The notes below the pieces were generated by a model. The model searched no databases, had not been told where the DNA came from, and was given only the letters and a program-made list of their open reading frames with translations. Shown one piece after another: positions 1-9,340 of a stretch of 64,000 nt of DNA. A program made the position numbers and the translations under genes. The stretch lies in assembly GCF_036173125.1 (NCBI RefSeq), contig NZ_CP108054.1, positions 1,922,001 to 1,986,000 of the forward strand, given 5' to 3'. This DNA is from Streptomyces sp. NBC_00286 (GTDB lineage: Bacteria; Actinomycetota; Actinomycetes; Streptomycetales; Streptomycetaceae). The first letter of the stretch is position 1, and the number at the start of each line of letters is the position of its first letter.

Positions 1-2723
1 CGGTGGACCTGGACGGGTTGGGTCTGGCCGATGCGGTAGGCGCGGTCGGTGGCCTGTTCCTCGACTGCCGGGTTCCACCAGCGGTCGAAGTGGATGACGT
101 GGCCCGCGCGCGTGAGGTTCAGGCCTGTGCCGGCCGCCTTCAGGGACAGGACCAGGACTGGCGTCGCCCCGCTCTGGAAGCGGTCCACCATGTGTTCGCG
201 CTCGGGCACCGGCGTACCGCCGTGCAACAGCTCGACCGGTACCGCTCTGGCCGCGAGATGGGAGGTGATCAGCCGCGCCATCCCCACGTACTGGGTGAAG
301 ACGAGCGCCGAACCGTCCTCGGCGAGCAGCGTGTCCAACAGCTCGTCCAGCAGGGCGAGTTTGCCGGACCGGGCGGCGAGCCGGTCGCCGGCCTTCGGCG
401 AGGCGTCCTTCGGCAGGACGTCCTCCTTCAGGTACAGCGCGGGGTGGTCGCAGATCTGCTTCAGCGCGCCCAGCAGCTTCAGCACCAGGCCCCGGCGGGC
501 GATGCCGTCCGTCGTCTCGATCGCGAGCATGGACTCGCGGACCACCGCCTCGTAGAGCGCGGCCTGTTCACGGGTGAGCGGGACGGGGTGGTCCGTCTCC
601 GTCTTCGGCGGCAGCTCGGGGACGATGCCGGGGTCGGACTTCTTACGGCGCAGCAAGAAGGGGCGGATCAGGCGCGCGAGGCGGGACACGGCCTCCTCGT
701 CCTCGCCGTTCTCCACCGCGCGCGCGTGCCGGGCGCGGAAGGACTTCAGCGGGCCGAGGAGTCCGGGGGTCGTCCAGTCGAGCAGGGCCCAGAGTTCGGA
801 GAGGTTGTTCTCCACAGGTGTCCCGCTCAGGGCGACCCTGGCGGGCGCGGGGATCGTACGCAGGGCCTTCGCTGTGGCCGAGTACGGGTTTTTGACGTGC
901 TGCGCCTCGTCCGCGACGACCATGCCCCACCGCTGCTGGGCGAGCCGGGCCGCCCCGGACCGCATCGTCCCGTACGTGGTGAGGACGAAGCCGCCGTCCA
1001 GGTCGTCCAGGGTGCGGCCCGGCCCGTGGTAGCGGCGGACGGGGACGCCCGGGGCGAACCGGTTGATCTCCCGCTGCCAGTTGCCGAGCAGCGAGGCCGG
1101 GCAGACGACCAGGGTCGGCTCGCTGCGCGCCCGCTTTAGGTGGAGGGCGATGACGGTGACGGTCTTGCCGAGCCCCATGTCGTCGGCGAGGCAGCCGCCG
1201 AGGCCGAGCGAGGTCATCAGGTCGAGCCAGGCCAGCCCACGCAGTTGGTAGTCCCGCAGCGTCGCCGTCAGACCGGCGGGCGGCTCGGCGGGCCGCACCC
1301 CCGCCGTCAGCCGGTCACGCAACGCGGCCAGCGCCCCGACGGGCACCGCCTCGACCGTCTCCCCGTCGGCCTCCGCGCTGCCGGTGAGCGCGGCGGAGAG
1401 CGCGTCGACCGGGTCGAGCAGGCCCAGTTCGCGTTTACGCGCCTTGCGGACGAGGGCCGGATCGACGAGCACCCACCGGTCCCGCAGCCGTACGACGGGC
1501 CGGTGTGCCTCGGCCAGCTCGTCCATCTCGGCCTCGCTGAGCGGATCGCCGCCGAGCGCCAACTGCCAGCGGAACTGGAGCAGTTCCTCGCTCTCGAAGA
1601 ACCCCGTACCGTCCGTCGCCGAGCCGGGCGCCGGACGCACCACCGCCGCCGCACTCAGGTCCTGGGCCAGGTCACGGGGCCAGTGCACGGCGACTCCGGC
1701 CGCACCGAGACGGGTCGCCGCGACGCCGAGCAGATCGGACAACTCGCCCTCGGACAGCGCCAGTACGTCCGGCACGTCCTGCTCCGACAGCCGGTCCAGC
1801 GGCGGCCATACGCGCGCCGCGCGCCGAACCGCCAGGGCGGCGTCCACACGCGCGCGAGGCCCGAACGTCCCGTCGGCCTCGCCCGCCCACAGGGCCGCGG
1901 CGTCGACGACAAGGGTGGGGTCGGCAAGGCTGTGCACCTGAACGACGGCCGCGCCCGCCCGCCGCATCGCCTCACCGTCGCCGTTGCCACTGTCGCGGTC
2001 ACTGTCATCGAAGAGCTCGTACGCGGACAGGTCCAGGCGCAGCGAGATCCGTACGCCCGCGTCCATGCCCGCGGCGACCTCCGCCGCCCAGTCCCGGGCG
2101 TCCGGCAGCCGCTGCGGCTCGCGCGCGGCGAAGGGTTTCCCCACGGCGTACGGCGCGGCCTCGGTGCGTGGCAGCGTGTCGGCGACGGCGTCGAGGAAGG
2201 CACGCATCAGCGCTTCCGGGTCGGGCAGTTGGAGAGTGCCCCGACCAGGGAGAGGTACCGCATGGCCCTCGTACGGGAGGGCCGCCGCCACCGCTCTCAA
2301 GTGCGCGATGTCGTCCGGATCCAGCGGCCCGGCGCGCCAGGCGTCGTAGCCGTCCCTCGTCAGTCCGGGCAGCAGTCGCCCGCGCGCGAGGAGCCGCAGC
2401 GCGTGCAGCGCGGCCGCGCCCCAGCAGGCCGTGGCGGGGTGTGCCGCGGGGTCCCGCCGAGCCCGTACGAGCAGAGGCAACGCCTCGCCGACCGTCAGGC
2501 TCAGGGCGGGCGCCGGTCCCCGCCTGACGCCCGCGCCGTGCCGCCGTACGACCGTCAGCTCGCTCTGCTCGCCCTCCGGCAGCGGCCCGCCGTCCGGGTC
2601 CCAGAAGGCGATGCGACCGTCTCGTGGCAGTCCGGCGGGGAGAAAGACGGCAGCGAGCCGAACCGGCACCGCGGTCGGCGCGGCTTCTTCCACACGCCGC
2701 CCCTCGACTTCCGCCACGCTCAT
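1..2723 (-). CDS. SNF2-family DEAD/DEAH-box helicase (3' end outside window)
   Basis: About 907 residues are present; the C-terminus lies beyond the left edge. The ATG at 2723 begins MSVAEVEGRR. The first ~500 residues are a variable N-terminal region. An SNF2 ATPase core follows: Walker A ADDMGLGKT near residue 515, VVCPASLLGNW, a DEAQ box (DEAQH) near 603, LSGTPVENN, then the second RecA lobe with LVFTQY and motif VI TDRAYRIGQTQPVQVH at the cut edge. Such proteins use ATP to translocate on duplex DNA or displace bound proteins; bacterial members are often linked to recycling of RNA polymerase or repair, but the exact role here is inferred only. It stands alone, facing away from the kinase operon. 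Confidence 0.93.
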   Translation of the reverse strand, partial: MSVAEVEGRRVEEAAPTAVPVRLAAVFLPAGLPRDGRIAFWDPDGGPLPEGEQSELTVVRRHGAGVRRGPAPALSLTVGEALPLLVRARRDPAAHPATACWGAAALHALRLLARGRLLPGLTRDGYDAWRAGPLDPDDIAHLRAVAAALPYEGHAVPLPGRGTLQLPDPEALMRAFLDAVADTLPRTEAAPYAVGKPFAAREPQRLPDARDWAAEVAAGMDAGVRISLRLDLSAYELFDDSDRDSGNGDGEAMRRAGAAVVQVHSLADPTLVVDAAALWAGEADGTFGPRARVDAALAVRRAARVWPPLDRLSEQDVPDVLALSEGELSDLLGVAATRLGAAGVAVHWPRDLAQDLSAAAVVRPAPGSATDGTGFFESEELLQFRWQLALGGDPLSEAEMDELAEAHRPVVRLRDRWVLVDPALVRKARKRELGLLDPVDALSAALTGSAEADGETVEAVPVGALAALRDRLTAGVRPAEPPAGLTATLRDYQLRGLAWLDLMTSLGLGGCLADDMGLGKTVTVIALHLKRARSEPTLVVCPASLLGNWQREINRFAPGVPVRRYHGPGRTLDDLDGGFVLTTYGTMRSGAARLAQQRWGMVVADEAQHVKNPYSATAKALRTIPAPARVALSGTPVENNLSELWALLDWTTPGLLGPLKSFRARHARAVENGEDEEAVSRLARLIRPFLLRRKKSDPGIVPELPPKTETDHPVPLTREQAALYEAVVRESMLAIETTDGIARRGLVLKLLGALKQICDHPALYLKEDVLPKDASPKAGDRLAARSGKLALLDELLDTLLAEDGSALVFTQYVGMARLITSHLAARAVPVELLHGGTPVPEREHMVDRFQSGATPVLVLSLKAAGTGLNLTRAGHVIHFDRWWNPAVEEQATDRAYRIGQTQPVQVH

Positions 2724-2899
2724 GCTCCCCGCCACCTCCTCACCCACGTCGCACCAGACCGACCGGCCGCGGCACCCGTCGGACCAGTCGGATCACTCGT
2801 CTTCGACTGTACGGGCCGGGTCTGACATTCGGACCCGGCGGCCGAACCGGCAGGTCAGGAACAGTCAGGAAGGTGAGGGATGCCAAGGGGTGAGTAGGG

Positions 2900-3481
2900 T
2901 CAGGGCGTCGTTCTGGCGACCACGTACACCATGGGATGGCCGGGCCTCGACCAGTTCACGACCATGTCCAGGGTCGGGGTCGGGTTCTTCCGCGCCCGTG
3001 TGAGGCCCGACCAGGGGCCGGGTGTCGTGAAGTCCCACTCGACGATGTTCCGGTGCCGGGCGCTGATGGGGAAGTCGTCCTTCTCCAGGGCGGAGCGGCT
3101 GGTGCCGACGCTCTTGAGGAAGGTGTCGAGGCCGTCGTCGCTGGTGAGGAACTGGACGTACAGGCGGCTGGTCCGCCAGTTGTTCGTCTCGTAGTACGCG
3201 ACTTCCTTCGAGCCCGGCGGAATCGGCACGTTGTAGAGACGGCGCTGGACCCGCGAGGGCCAGTCAGGGGTGAGTCCCCTGGCGGCGTACTTCTCCTCCT
3301 TGGTCCTGCCGCTGTCACGGCTCTGGTTGGCGGAGATGACCAGATAGCCGGCCGGGATGCCGATCAGCAGCACGATGATCAGCAGCGTCAGGGCGCGGCG
3401 GCGGATCATGTGGCCGCGGCCCTCGGGCGGGCGCGGCTCGTCGGGCGACGGCGTCTGGTTGGGCAGCGAAGTGGTCGTCAC
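2900..3481 (-). CDS. Membrane-anchored protein of unknown function coupled to the ROK kinase
   Basis: 193 residues with a cytosolic Pro-rich N-terminus, one membrane segment at about residues 26-48 (ALTLLIIVLLIGIPAGYLVI) and an extracytoplasmic domain with regular polar/aromatic pattern (VAYYETNNWRTSRLYVQF). No enzyme motif is recognised. Its start overlaps the stop of the upstream ROK kinase by 4 nt (ATGA), so the two are almost certainly co-translated. The extracellular domain may be an accessory or sensor part of sugar handling, which is only inference from the operon. Confidence 0.8.
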   Translation of the reverse strand: MTTTSLPNQTPSPDEPRPPEGRGHMIRRRALTLLIIVLLIGIPAGYLVISANQSRDSGRTKEEKYAARGLTPDWPSRVQRRLYNVPIPPGSKEVAYYETNNWRTSRLYVQFLTSDDGLDTFLKSVGTSRSALEKDDFPISARHRNIVEWDFTTPGPWSGLTRARKNPTPTLDMVVNWSRPGHPMVYVVARTTP

Positions 3482-4629
3482 AGCGACCCCTGCGTCGTAC
3501 GGCGCGACTGCACATACCGCTCGTATCGCTCATAGCGCTCCACCCTGCGCCGATTGGCGCGCCGGAAGCGGCGGGCGACGAGCCGGGCGAGATCGGCGGC
3601 GCCGACCATGCCGGCCTCGGGGCCGAGCTGGGCGCGGGCGACACGGGCCTCGGGGCGGTAGCCGCGGCCGGTCAGATGGCGTCGGAAGGCGTCCCGCGCG
3701 GGGCCGATCAGCAGGTCGTCGGCCGCCGAGACACCGCCGCCGATGACGAAGCAGGAGGGGTCGAGCGCGGCGGCCAGGTTCGCGATGCCGACGCCGAGCC
3801 ACTGGCCGATGTCCTGGAGCAGTTCGACGCACATCGCGTCGCCCTCACGGGCCAGCTCGGTGATCATCGGGCCGGTGATCTCGGAGATGTTGCCCTTGAC
3901 GTGCTCGATGATGCCGTACGCCACCGGGGAGTCGGCGGCGGCGAGTTCGCGGGCCTCGCGCACCAGCGCGTTGCCGGAGCTGTACTGCTCCCAGCAGCCG
4001 CGGTTGCCGCAGGGGCAGCGGTGGCCGCCGGGTACGACCTGCATATGGCCGAACTCGCCCGCCACACCGAACTTTCCGCGCTTGACCTGCCCGTCCTCGA
4101 GGATCGCGCCGCCGATACCCGTACCCAACGTGATCATGACCAGATGGTCCTCGCCACGGCCCGCGCCGAAGCGCCACTCCGCCCAGGCGGCGGAGTTGGC
4201 GTCGTTGTCGACGAGGACGGGGACGGCGAGTCGCCCGGAGATCCGGTCCCTCAGAGGCTCGTTGCGCCACGACAAGTGAGGCGCGAACAGGACGCGGTTG
4301 CGGTCGGCGTCGACCCAGCCGGCCGCTCCGATGCCGACGGCGTGCACGTCGTGCCGGTCCGAGAGGTCCAGGACCAGCTCGACGATGGTGTCCTCGACGA
4401 CCTTGGGGCTCTTGGACTTGTCGGGTGTCTCGGTGCGGACCCTCTCGAGGATGTTGCCGTCCGCGTCGACGACACCCGCCATCACCTTCGTACCGCCGAT
4501 GTCGATGCCGACGGTGGGGACGCGGGGAGCCGTCAGATGCGATCGGCGCTCACGCGTGCCGACGGTCCGCAGGACGGTGGCCCTTGCGGAGCCGCGGTGT
4601 GCGAGGGCTAGGTCGCGGTAGGTGCTCAT
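3478..4629 (-). CDS. ROK-family sugar kinase (glucokinase-like)
   Basis: 383 residues. ATP-binding motif GIDIGGTKVMAGVVD at 41-55, catalytic Asp in DNDAN at 141-145, ROK signature through GEFGHM, and a zinc site H203...C205PC207GNRGC212 typical of active ROK kinases. It should phosphorylate a hexose (glucose or an amino sugar) with ATP in the cytosol; the specificity cannot be read. A ~38-residue N-terminal extension precedes the kinase fold, longer than classical glucokinase (~315 aa). The next gene, a membrane protein, overlaps by 4 nt. A GntR regulator lies just upstream but is separated by a repeat-containing gap, so co-regulation is uncertain. Confidence 0.92.
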   Translation of the reverse strand: MSTYRDLALAHRGSARATVLRTVGTRERRSHLTAPRVPTVGIDIGGTKVMAGVVDADGNILERVRTETPDKSKSPKVVEDTIVELVLDLSDRHDVHAVGIGAAGWVDADRNRVLFAPHLSWRNEPLRDRISGRLAVPVLVDNDANSAAWAEWRFGAGRGEDHLVMITLGTGIGGAILEDGQVKRGKFGVAGEFGHMQVVPGGHRCPCGNRGCWEQYSSGNALVREARELAAADSPVAYGIIEHVKGNISEITGPMITELAREGDAMCVELLQDIGQWLGVGIANLAAALDPSCFVIGGGVSAADDLLIGPARDAFRRHLTGRGYRPEARVARAQLGPEAGMVGAADLARLVARRFRRANRRRVERYERYERYVQSRRTTQGSL

Positions 4630-4726
4630 CGCGCCGATTCTGCCCCACGCTGGCGCTGGCTTGCACGGGGAGGCCCTTCGCTTCGCTTGGGCTCGCCCAG
4701 GGGGCTGCAGGCTGATTCGCGGGTCA

Positions 4727-4802
4727 CGGGTGCGTTGTGGCTGGTCGCGCCCACGCGGCGGAGCCGCAAATCGACACAGCCCCGCGCCCCTAAAGGGGCG
4801 CT
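4727..4802 (-). repeat. Interspersed Streptomyces-type intergenic repeat, copy A
   Basis: On the minus strand this reads GGGGCGCGGGGCTGTG, then GCGGCTCCGCCGC, then GCGACCAGCCACAACGCACCCG, matching copies at 16522-16600 and 16754-16894. It contains two short hairpins: GCGCCCC-TAAA-GGGGCGC (4784-4801) and GCGGC-GGA-GCCGC (4755-4767). It sits between the ROK kinase start and the GntR stop; the first hairpin could end GntR transcription. Confidence 0.8.
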
Positions 4803-4847
4803 CCCCTTATCACTCGGAGAAAGCACGCCCCTGGAGAAGCGCGACTC

Positions 4848-5612
4848 TCACGGGCGTACCAGTAGCTGGAACTCGAACGAATAGCGCGACGCCCTGTACG
4901 TATGCGTGCCGTACTCCACCGCTCGCCCCGTGTCGTCGAACGTGGTGCGTTGCATGGTGAGGAGGGGGGCGCCCTCTGGTTCGCCCAGGCGGTCGGCCTC
5001 CACGGTGGTGGCTGCTCGGGCTCCTACCGTCTGGCGGGCGCTGTGCAGGGTGATGCCCGCTGCGCGCATCAGGCGGTAGAGGCCGGTGGCCTCCAGTTGG
5101 GCGCTGTCCAGGTCCAGGAGGCCGGGCGGCAGGAAGTTGCAGAGGTACGCCATCGGCTCGCCGTGGGCCAGGCGCAGGCGTTCCACGCGGTGTACGTCGC
5201 TGCCCTCGGCGACCGCGAGGGCGGCGGCGATCTCGGCCGACGCGGGGACGACGGTGTTGACGAGGACCCGGGTCGCGGGGCGCTGGCCTGCCGCCTCCAG
5301 GTCGTCGTACAGGCTGCTGAGTTCCAGCGGGCGCTTGACCTGGCTGTGCACGACCTGGGTGCCGACGCCGCGGCGGCGTACGAGGAGGCCCTTGTCGACG
5401 AGGGACTGGATGGCCTGGCGGACCGTCGGCCGGGACAGGCCGAGCCGCGCGGCGAGCTCGATCTCGTTGCCGAGCAGGCTGCCGGGAGTCAGCTCGCCGT
5501 GCTCGATCGCCGCCTCGAGCTGTTGGGACAGCTGGAAGTACAACGGCACCGGACTGCTCCGGTCGACGCTGAGCTGGAGCGTCACGGTCGGATCCACTTC
5601 TGGTTTGGGCAC
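4848..5612 (-). CDS. GntR-family (HutC/FarR type) transcriptional regulator
   Basis: 254 residues starting at GTG 5612. N-terminal winged helix at about 20-90 (ELAARLGLSRPTVRQAIQSL, GVGTQVV) followed by a UTRA ligand-binding domain at about 110-250 (VHRVERLRLAHGEPMAYLCNFLP, YGTHTYRASRYSFEFQ). Such regulators bind a sugar or sugar-phosphate and release operator DNA. It is divergent from the Gfo/Idh/MocA dehydrogenase at 5713 with a 100-bp shared promoter holding a TTGTC-AG-GACAA dyad, so it most likely controls that gene and itself. Confidence 0.92.
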   Translation of the reverse strand: MPKPEVDPTVTLQLSVDRSSPVPLYFQLSQQLEAAIEHGELTPGSLLGNEIELAARLGLSRPTVRQAIQSLVDKGLLVRRRGVGTQVVHSQVKRPLELSSLYDDLEAAGQRPATRVLVNTVVPASAEIAAALAVAEGSDVHRVERLRLAHGEPMAYLCNFLPPGLLDLDSAQLEATGLYRLMRAAGITLHSARQTVGARAATTVEADRLGEPEGAPLLTMQRTTFDDTGRAVEYGTHTYRASRYSFEFQLLVRP

Positions 5613-5661
5613 GGGGCGAGCGTAGCTCTGGTAAATGATGACGGGAAGTTGTGAAGTCCGA

Positions 5662-5673
5662 TTGTCAGGACAA
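5662..5673. promoter_or_regulatory. Candidate GntR operator and adjacent -35 box
   Basis: TTGTCAGGACAA is a perfect 5-bp inverted repeat around AG, in the divergent gap between the GntR gene and the dehydrogenase. A TTGACA hexamer lies at 5677-5682, 31 bp before the dehydrogenase ATG, so a repressor here could block a promoter. The link to GntR is inferred from position. Confidence 0.45.
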
Positions 5674-5712
5674 AGCTTGACAGGGGGCTGGTTTCAGCCG
5701 CAGGTTGTTCCC

Positions 5713-6726
5713 ATGCGCATCGGACTTATCGGAACGGGTCGTATCGGTACATTCCACGCGACGGCCCTCAGTCGTCACCGTGAGGTCGGTGGCTCTCTCA
5801 TCGTCACCGACGCGGATACCGCCCGGGCCCGTGGGCTCGCGGACCGCCTTGGCGCCACGGCGGCTCCCGGCGTCGACGAGATCTTCACCTGGGGCGTGGA
5901 CGCCGTCGTCATCACCACGGCCACGTCGGCCCACGCCGAACTGATCGGTCGGGCAGCACGCGCGGGGCTCCCGGTGTTCTGCGAGAAGCCCATCGCCGTC
6001 GATCTGCCGGGCACGCTCAACGCGATCGCCGAGGTCGAGGCGGCCGGAACGATCCTGCAGATGGGCTTCCAGCGCCGCTTCGACGCGGGCTACGCCGCCG
6101 CGCGGGAGGCGGTGCGCTCGGGCAGCCTCGGGCGGCTGCACACCGTACGGGCGATGACGTCCGACCAGGCACCGCCCCCGGCCGCGTATCTCCCGCTGTC
6201 GGGCGGCCTGTACCGGGACTGTCTGGTGCACGACTTCGACATGCTGCGCTGGGTCACGGGCCATGAGATCACCCACGTGTACGCGATGGGCTCGGACGCC
6301 GGGCCCTCGATGTTCCGCGAGGCGCACGACATCGACACCGCCGCGGCCGTCCTCACCCTGGACGACGGCACGCTCGCCACGGCGACGGCGACCCGGGTCA
6401 ACGGCGCCGGATACGACGTACGCATGGAACTGGCCGGTGAGCTGGACCAGATCGGCGTCGGCCTGGACGACCGCACACCGATCGCCTCCACGGAGCCGAC
6501 CGGCCCGCCGCCCGCGACCAAGCCGTGGACCGGCTTCCTGGAACGCTTCGCGCCCGCGTACGAGGCCGAAATGCACGCCTTCGTCGAGGTCGTACGCGGC
6601 GAGCGGCCCAACCCGTGCGACGGCCGCGAGGCGCTCCACGCCCTCCGCATCGCCGAGGCCTGCGAACTCTCGCGGCACGAGCGCCGGTTGGTGTCGCTGG
6701 CGGAGATCCCGGGCGGCCAGGTCTGA
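5713..6726 (+). CDS. Gfo/Idh/MocA-family NAD(P)-dependent dehydrogenase (inositol dehydrogenase-like)
   Basis: 337 residues from ATG 5713, chosen because the Rossmann motif MRIGLIGTGRIG must be N-terminal; reading upstream gives no sensible extension. EKP motif at 91-93 (FCEKPIAVDLPG) supplies the catalytic Lys, and the C-terminal beta-sheet domain carries LVHDFDMLRWVTG. The family oxidises polyols or sugars such as myo-inositol using NAD(P)+. It is divergent from the GntR regulator at 5612, which suggests induction by its own substrate. Exact substrate unknown. Confidence 0.9.
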   Translation: MRIGLIGTGRIGTFHATALSRHREVGGSLIVTDADTARARGLADRLGATAAPGVDEIFTWGVDAVVITTATSAHAELIGRAARAGLPVFCEKPIAVDLPGTLNAIAEVEAAGTILQMGFQRRFDAGYAAAREAVRSGSLGRLHTVRAMTSDQAPPPAAYLPLSGGLYRDCLVHDFDMLRWVTGHEITHVYAMGSDAGPSMFREAHDIDTAAAVLTLDDGTLATATATRVNGAGYDVRMELAGELDQIGVGLDDRTPIASTEPTGPPPATKPWTGFLERFAPAYEAEMHAFVEVVRGERPNPCDGREALHALRIAEACELSRHERRLVSLAEIPGGQV

Positions 6727-6738
6727 CAACGCGCGGCC

Positions 6739-7413
6739 CTAGTGACCGTCGCCTTCCAAGAGCCCCGCGTCATACGTCAACAGCGCGATCTGTACGCGGT
6801 TGTTGAGGTCCAGCTTGGCGAGGATGCGGGACACGTGGGTCTTGACGGTGGCGACGCTCATGAACAGTTCGCGGGCGATATCGGCGTTCGAGTGGCCCTG
6901 GCCGACGGCGACGGCCACCTCGCGTTCGCGGTCGTTGAGCGCGGCGATGCGGGTACGGGCGGTCGAGCGCCGAGTGTCCGGGCCGCTGCCGCCCGCCGCG
7001 TGCTCCATCAACTGGCGGGTGACGGCGGGAGAAAGCACGGGGTCGCCTGCCGCGACACGGCGTACGGCTTCAAGGATGTCCCCTGGGGGCGTGTCCTTGA
7101 GTACGAATCCGGCGGCGCCCGCTCGTAGCGCCCTCAGGACCTGCTCGTCGGCGTGAAAGGTGGTCAGCACGACGACCTGCGGCGCGTCCTTGCGCTCCCT
7201 GAGCCGTTCCGTGGCAGCGAGTCCGTCCACGGTCGGCATGCGGATGTCCATGAGCACCACATCGGGGCGGGTCCGCTCGACGAGTTCCTCCACCTCGCTC
7301 CCGTCGGCGGCCTCCCCCACGATCTCGAGATCATCGGCGCCGCCCATCATGAAGGCCAGCCCGGCGCGCACCAGCGGGTCATCGTCGACGAGGAGCAGAC
7401 GGATCGGAGTCAT
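6739..7413 (-). CDS. NarL/FixJ-family response regulator
   Basis: 224 residues from ATG 7413 (a GTG three codons earlier is possible). Receiver domain 1-120 with acidic pocket VDDDP and phospho-acceptor Asp56 in LMDIRMP; LuxR-type HTH at about 150-215 (LNDREREVAVAVGQGHSNADIARELFMSVATVKTHVSRILAKL). Cytosolic DNA-binding partner of the kinase encoded immediately upstream (7481-8827). Its target genes are unknown; the nearest candidates are the small membrane protein and the ribonuclease to the right. Confidence 0.95.
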   Translation of the reverse strand: MTPIRLLLVDDDPLVRAGLAFMMGGADDLEIVGEAADGSEVEELVERTRPDVVLMDIRMPTVDGLAATERLRERKDAPQVVVLTTFHADEQVLRALRAGAAGFVLKDTPPGDILEAVRRVAAGDPVLSPAVTRQLMEHAAGGSGPDTRRSTARTRIAALNDREREVAVAVGQGHSNADIARELFMSVATVKTHVSRILAKLDLNNRVQIALLTYDAGLLEGDGH

Positions 7414-7480
7414 GGGCCTCACGTAATCATGAACTGGGCGCTCTTATGGGGGCGTTGAGCGGGCGTGGTCAACCCAGCAC

Positions 7481-8827
7481 CTAGCCGCCCGAGCCCCAAG
7501 GCAGCCACGCCGACACCTCGAACCCCCCATCCCCCACCGGCCCATGCGAAAGCCGGCCCCCCGCCAACATCGCCCGCTCCGTCAACCCGATCAACCCCTG
7601 CCCGGATCCGGGCACCAGCGGCACCTCCCCCGGCGGAGCCGGATTGCGTACCGACACGGTGAGCCCTGAGCCCGCCCCGCCCGCCACGGAGACCGTCACC
7701 TCCGCCCCGGGCGCGTGCTTGCGCGCATTGGTCAGCCCCTCCTGGGCGATCCGATACGCGGTACGCCCGACGGAGGCGGGCACCGAGGCGGCATCGGCAA
7801 CGCGGTTGTCGAGGCTCACCTTCATCCCGGCTTCACGCGACTCGGAGACCAGCGACTCCAGCGCCCCGAGCGTCGGCTGAGGGCGGCCGGGCTCCCCCGA
7901 CTCCGCGCCCGCGGGCCCGGACCGCAGCACCCCGATGATCTCCCGCAGGTCCTGCAAGGCCTCGTGCGCACTCTCCCGGATGACCCCGGCAGCCCGGGCC
8001 ACCTCCTCCAGCGGCGCATCGGGCCGGAACTCCAGCGCCCCCGCATGCACGCTCAGCAACGTCAGCCGATGAGCCAGTACGTCATGCATCTCGCGAGCGA
8101 TCCCCTCCCGAGCCAGCCGCTGCGCCTGCTCGGCACGGAGCGCGGCCTCCGTCTCGGCGCGCCGGGCACGGTCCCGCAGGCTCAGCAGGAGCTGGCGGCG
8201 GGAGCGGACGTACATGCCCCAGCCGACGATCGCGGCGGTGAGCACCCACGCGAGAAGCACCGACGGGACGTAGTCGAGATCTGGCTCCGGCCGCAGATAG
8301 TAGAAGAGCGGGGACAGCACGGCGTGGGCACCGCCGACCCAGGCGACGTACTTGAAGGGCCGGTGCACGGCCAGCGTGAACAGCGCGACCAGGCCGACCC
8401 CGCCCGCCGTGGTCGAGACGAAGCTGATGGGAACCATGACCACGGCGAGGCCGACCGGCCAGCGGCGGCGCAGCCAGACCGCGGCGCAGGAAAATGCACC
8501 TATCCACTGGTCGGCGACCTCCAGCCCGCGCGGGAGGTCGGGGGTCTGGGACATGGTGTCGGCACCGAGCAGCCCGACGATCACGGCCACCAGAAAGGCG
8601 GCGAAGTCCACGGCCCAGTCCCGCACGGTACGCCGGGGCCGTCCCGTCCGCCCGACGCGCGCCACCCGGTCGGGGTCGATCTCGACGGCGACCGCCGACG
8701 GCAGCCAGCGCCGCCCTGGCAGCGGCCCCGGCGCGGACCCCGGCTCCGGCGTCAGCCCCGCCTTTCCCGACCCCGCTCGCGGCCCGGCTCCCGGTCCCGC
8801 CCCCGTCGTACGCTCGTCACCGCTCAC
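7481..8827 (-). CDS. NarL-type sensor histidine kinase (HisKA_3)
   Basis: 448 residues if started at GTG 8827 (VSGDERTTG), which removes an upstream in-frame stretch lying antisense to the 9008-9208 gene. After a Gly/Pro-rich cytosolic leader come about four to six membrane helices (roughly 65-180), then the dimerisation/H-box with His248 in REMHDVLAHRL, and a C-terminal HATPase_c domain (IAQEGLTNARKHAPGAEV, GQGLIGLTERAMLAGG). It phosphorylates the response regulator at 6739-7413. The signal is probably sensed in or near the membrane because there is no large extracellular domain. Confidence 0.92.
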   Translation of the reverse strand: MSGDERTTGAGPGAGPRAGSGKAGLTPEPGSAPGPLPGRRWLPSAVAVEIDPDRVARVGRTGRPRRTVRDWAVDFAAFLVAVIVGLLGADTMSQTPDLPRGLEVADQWIGAFSCAAVWLRRRWPVGLAVVMVPISFVSTTAGGVGLVALFTLAVHRPFKYVAWVGGAHAVLSPLFYYLRPEPDLDYVPSVLLAWVLTAAIVGWGMYVRSRRQLLLSLRDRARRAETEAALRAEQAQRLAREGIAREMHDVLAHRLTLLSVHAGALEFRPDAPLEEVARAAGVIRESAHEALQDLREIIGVLRSGPAGAESGEPGRPQPTLGALESLVSESREAGMKVSLDNRVADAASVPASVGRTAYRIAQEGLTNARKHAPGAEVTVSVAGGAGSGLTVSVRNPAPPGEVPLVPGSGQGLIGLTERAMLAGGRLSHGPVGDGGFEVSAWLPWGSGG

Positions 8828-9007
8828 GGTCGACAAATCTACGCATCCACAGCCACCCACACCGCTCCTCTGCGCACGATCGCCGACCAAAGTCGCGCAA
8901 CCACAGACTTTCGGCGCGGCCACTCCGAGCGGACTCCAGACTTCCGTCGGACATGCCTCGCCCCACGGCCGATGAACGTAGGAGGTCAGCAGGGCGAGGA
9001 TCCTGCC

Positions 9008-9208
9008 ATGAAGCAGGTTCTGGAGTTTCTCGGTGTGATCGCCTTCTTGCAGGGCGCCGCCGGCCTGGTGCACGAGTTCACGGACTGGGACATCGGTCTC
9101 GTACAGCGGGTCGGCTTCCTCGACGACTACGAGATCTACGCGAGCGTCGCGCTGCTGGTGCTGTCGTTCGCCCTGTTCGCGTTCGCCGAGAGCCGGAAAG
9201 CCGGGTGA
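9008..9208 (+). CDS. Small membrane protein, 66 aa
   Basis: MKQVLEFLGVIAFLQGAAGL... with two hydrophobic segments at about 3-22 and 42-60 separated by an acidic loop (HEFTDWDIGL, DDYEIYAS), ending in ESRKAG. ATG 9008 has GCGAGGA eight bases upstream. Divergent from the histidine kinase at 8827. I do not recognise a function; it may be a target or partner of the neighbouring two-component system. Confidence 0.75.
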   Translation: MKQVLEFLGVIAFLQGAAGLVHEFTDWDIGLVQRVGFLDDYEIYASVALLVLSFALFAFAESRKAG

Positions 9209-9340
9209 TGACGCCATGGCATCCAGACCTCAGGGGACCGTTGCGCGACAGGTTAACTTCCCGAAAACACCTCGGACTTGACGGCAAATCTTCGAACTTG
9301 ACGTTGACATGCCACTCTCTACGCGCGTCATCATGAAGCC

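Noticed and set aside
8828..9217. N-terminal extension of the NarL-type kinase
   Set aside because: It is antisense to the 66-aa gene and lacks kinase-like sequence; GTG 8827 is a better start.
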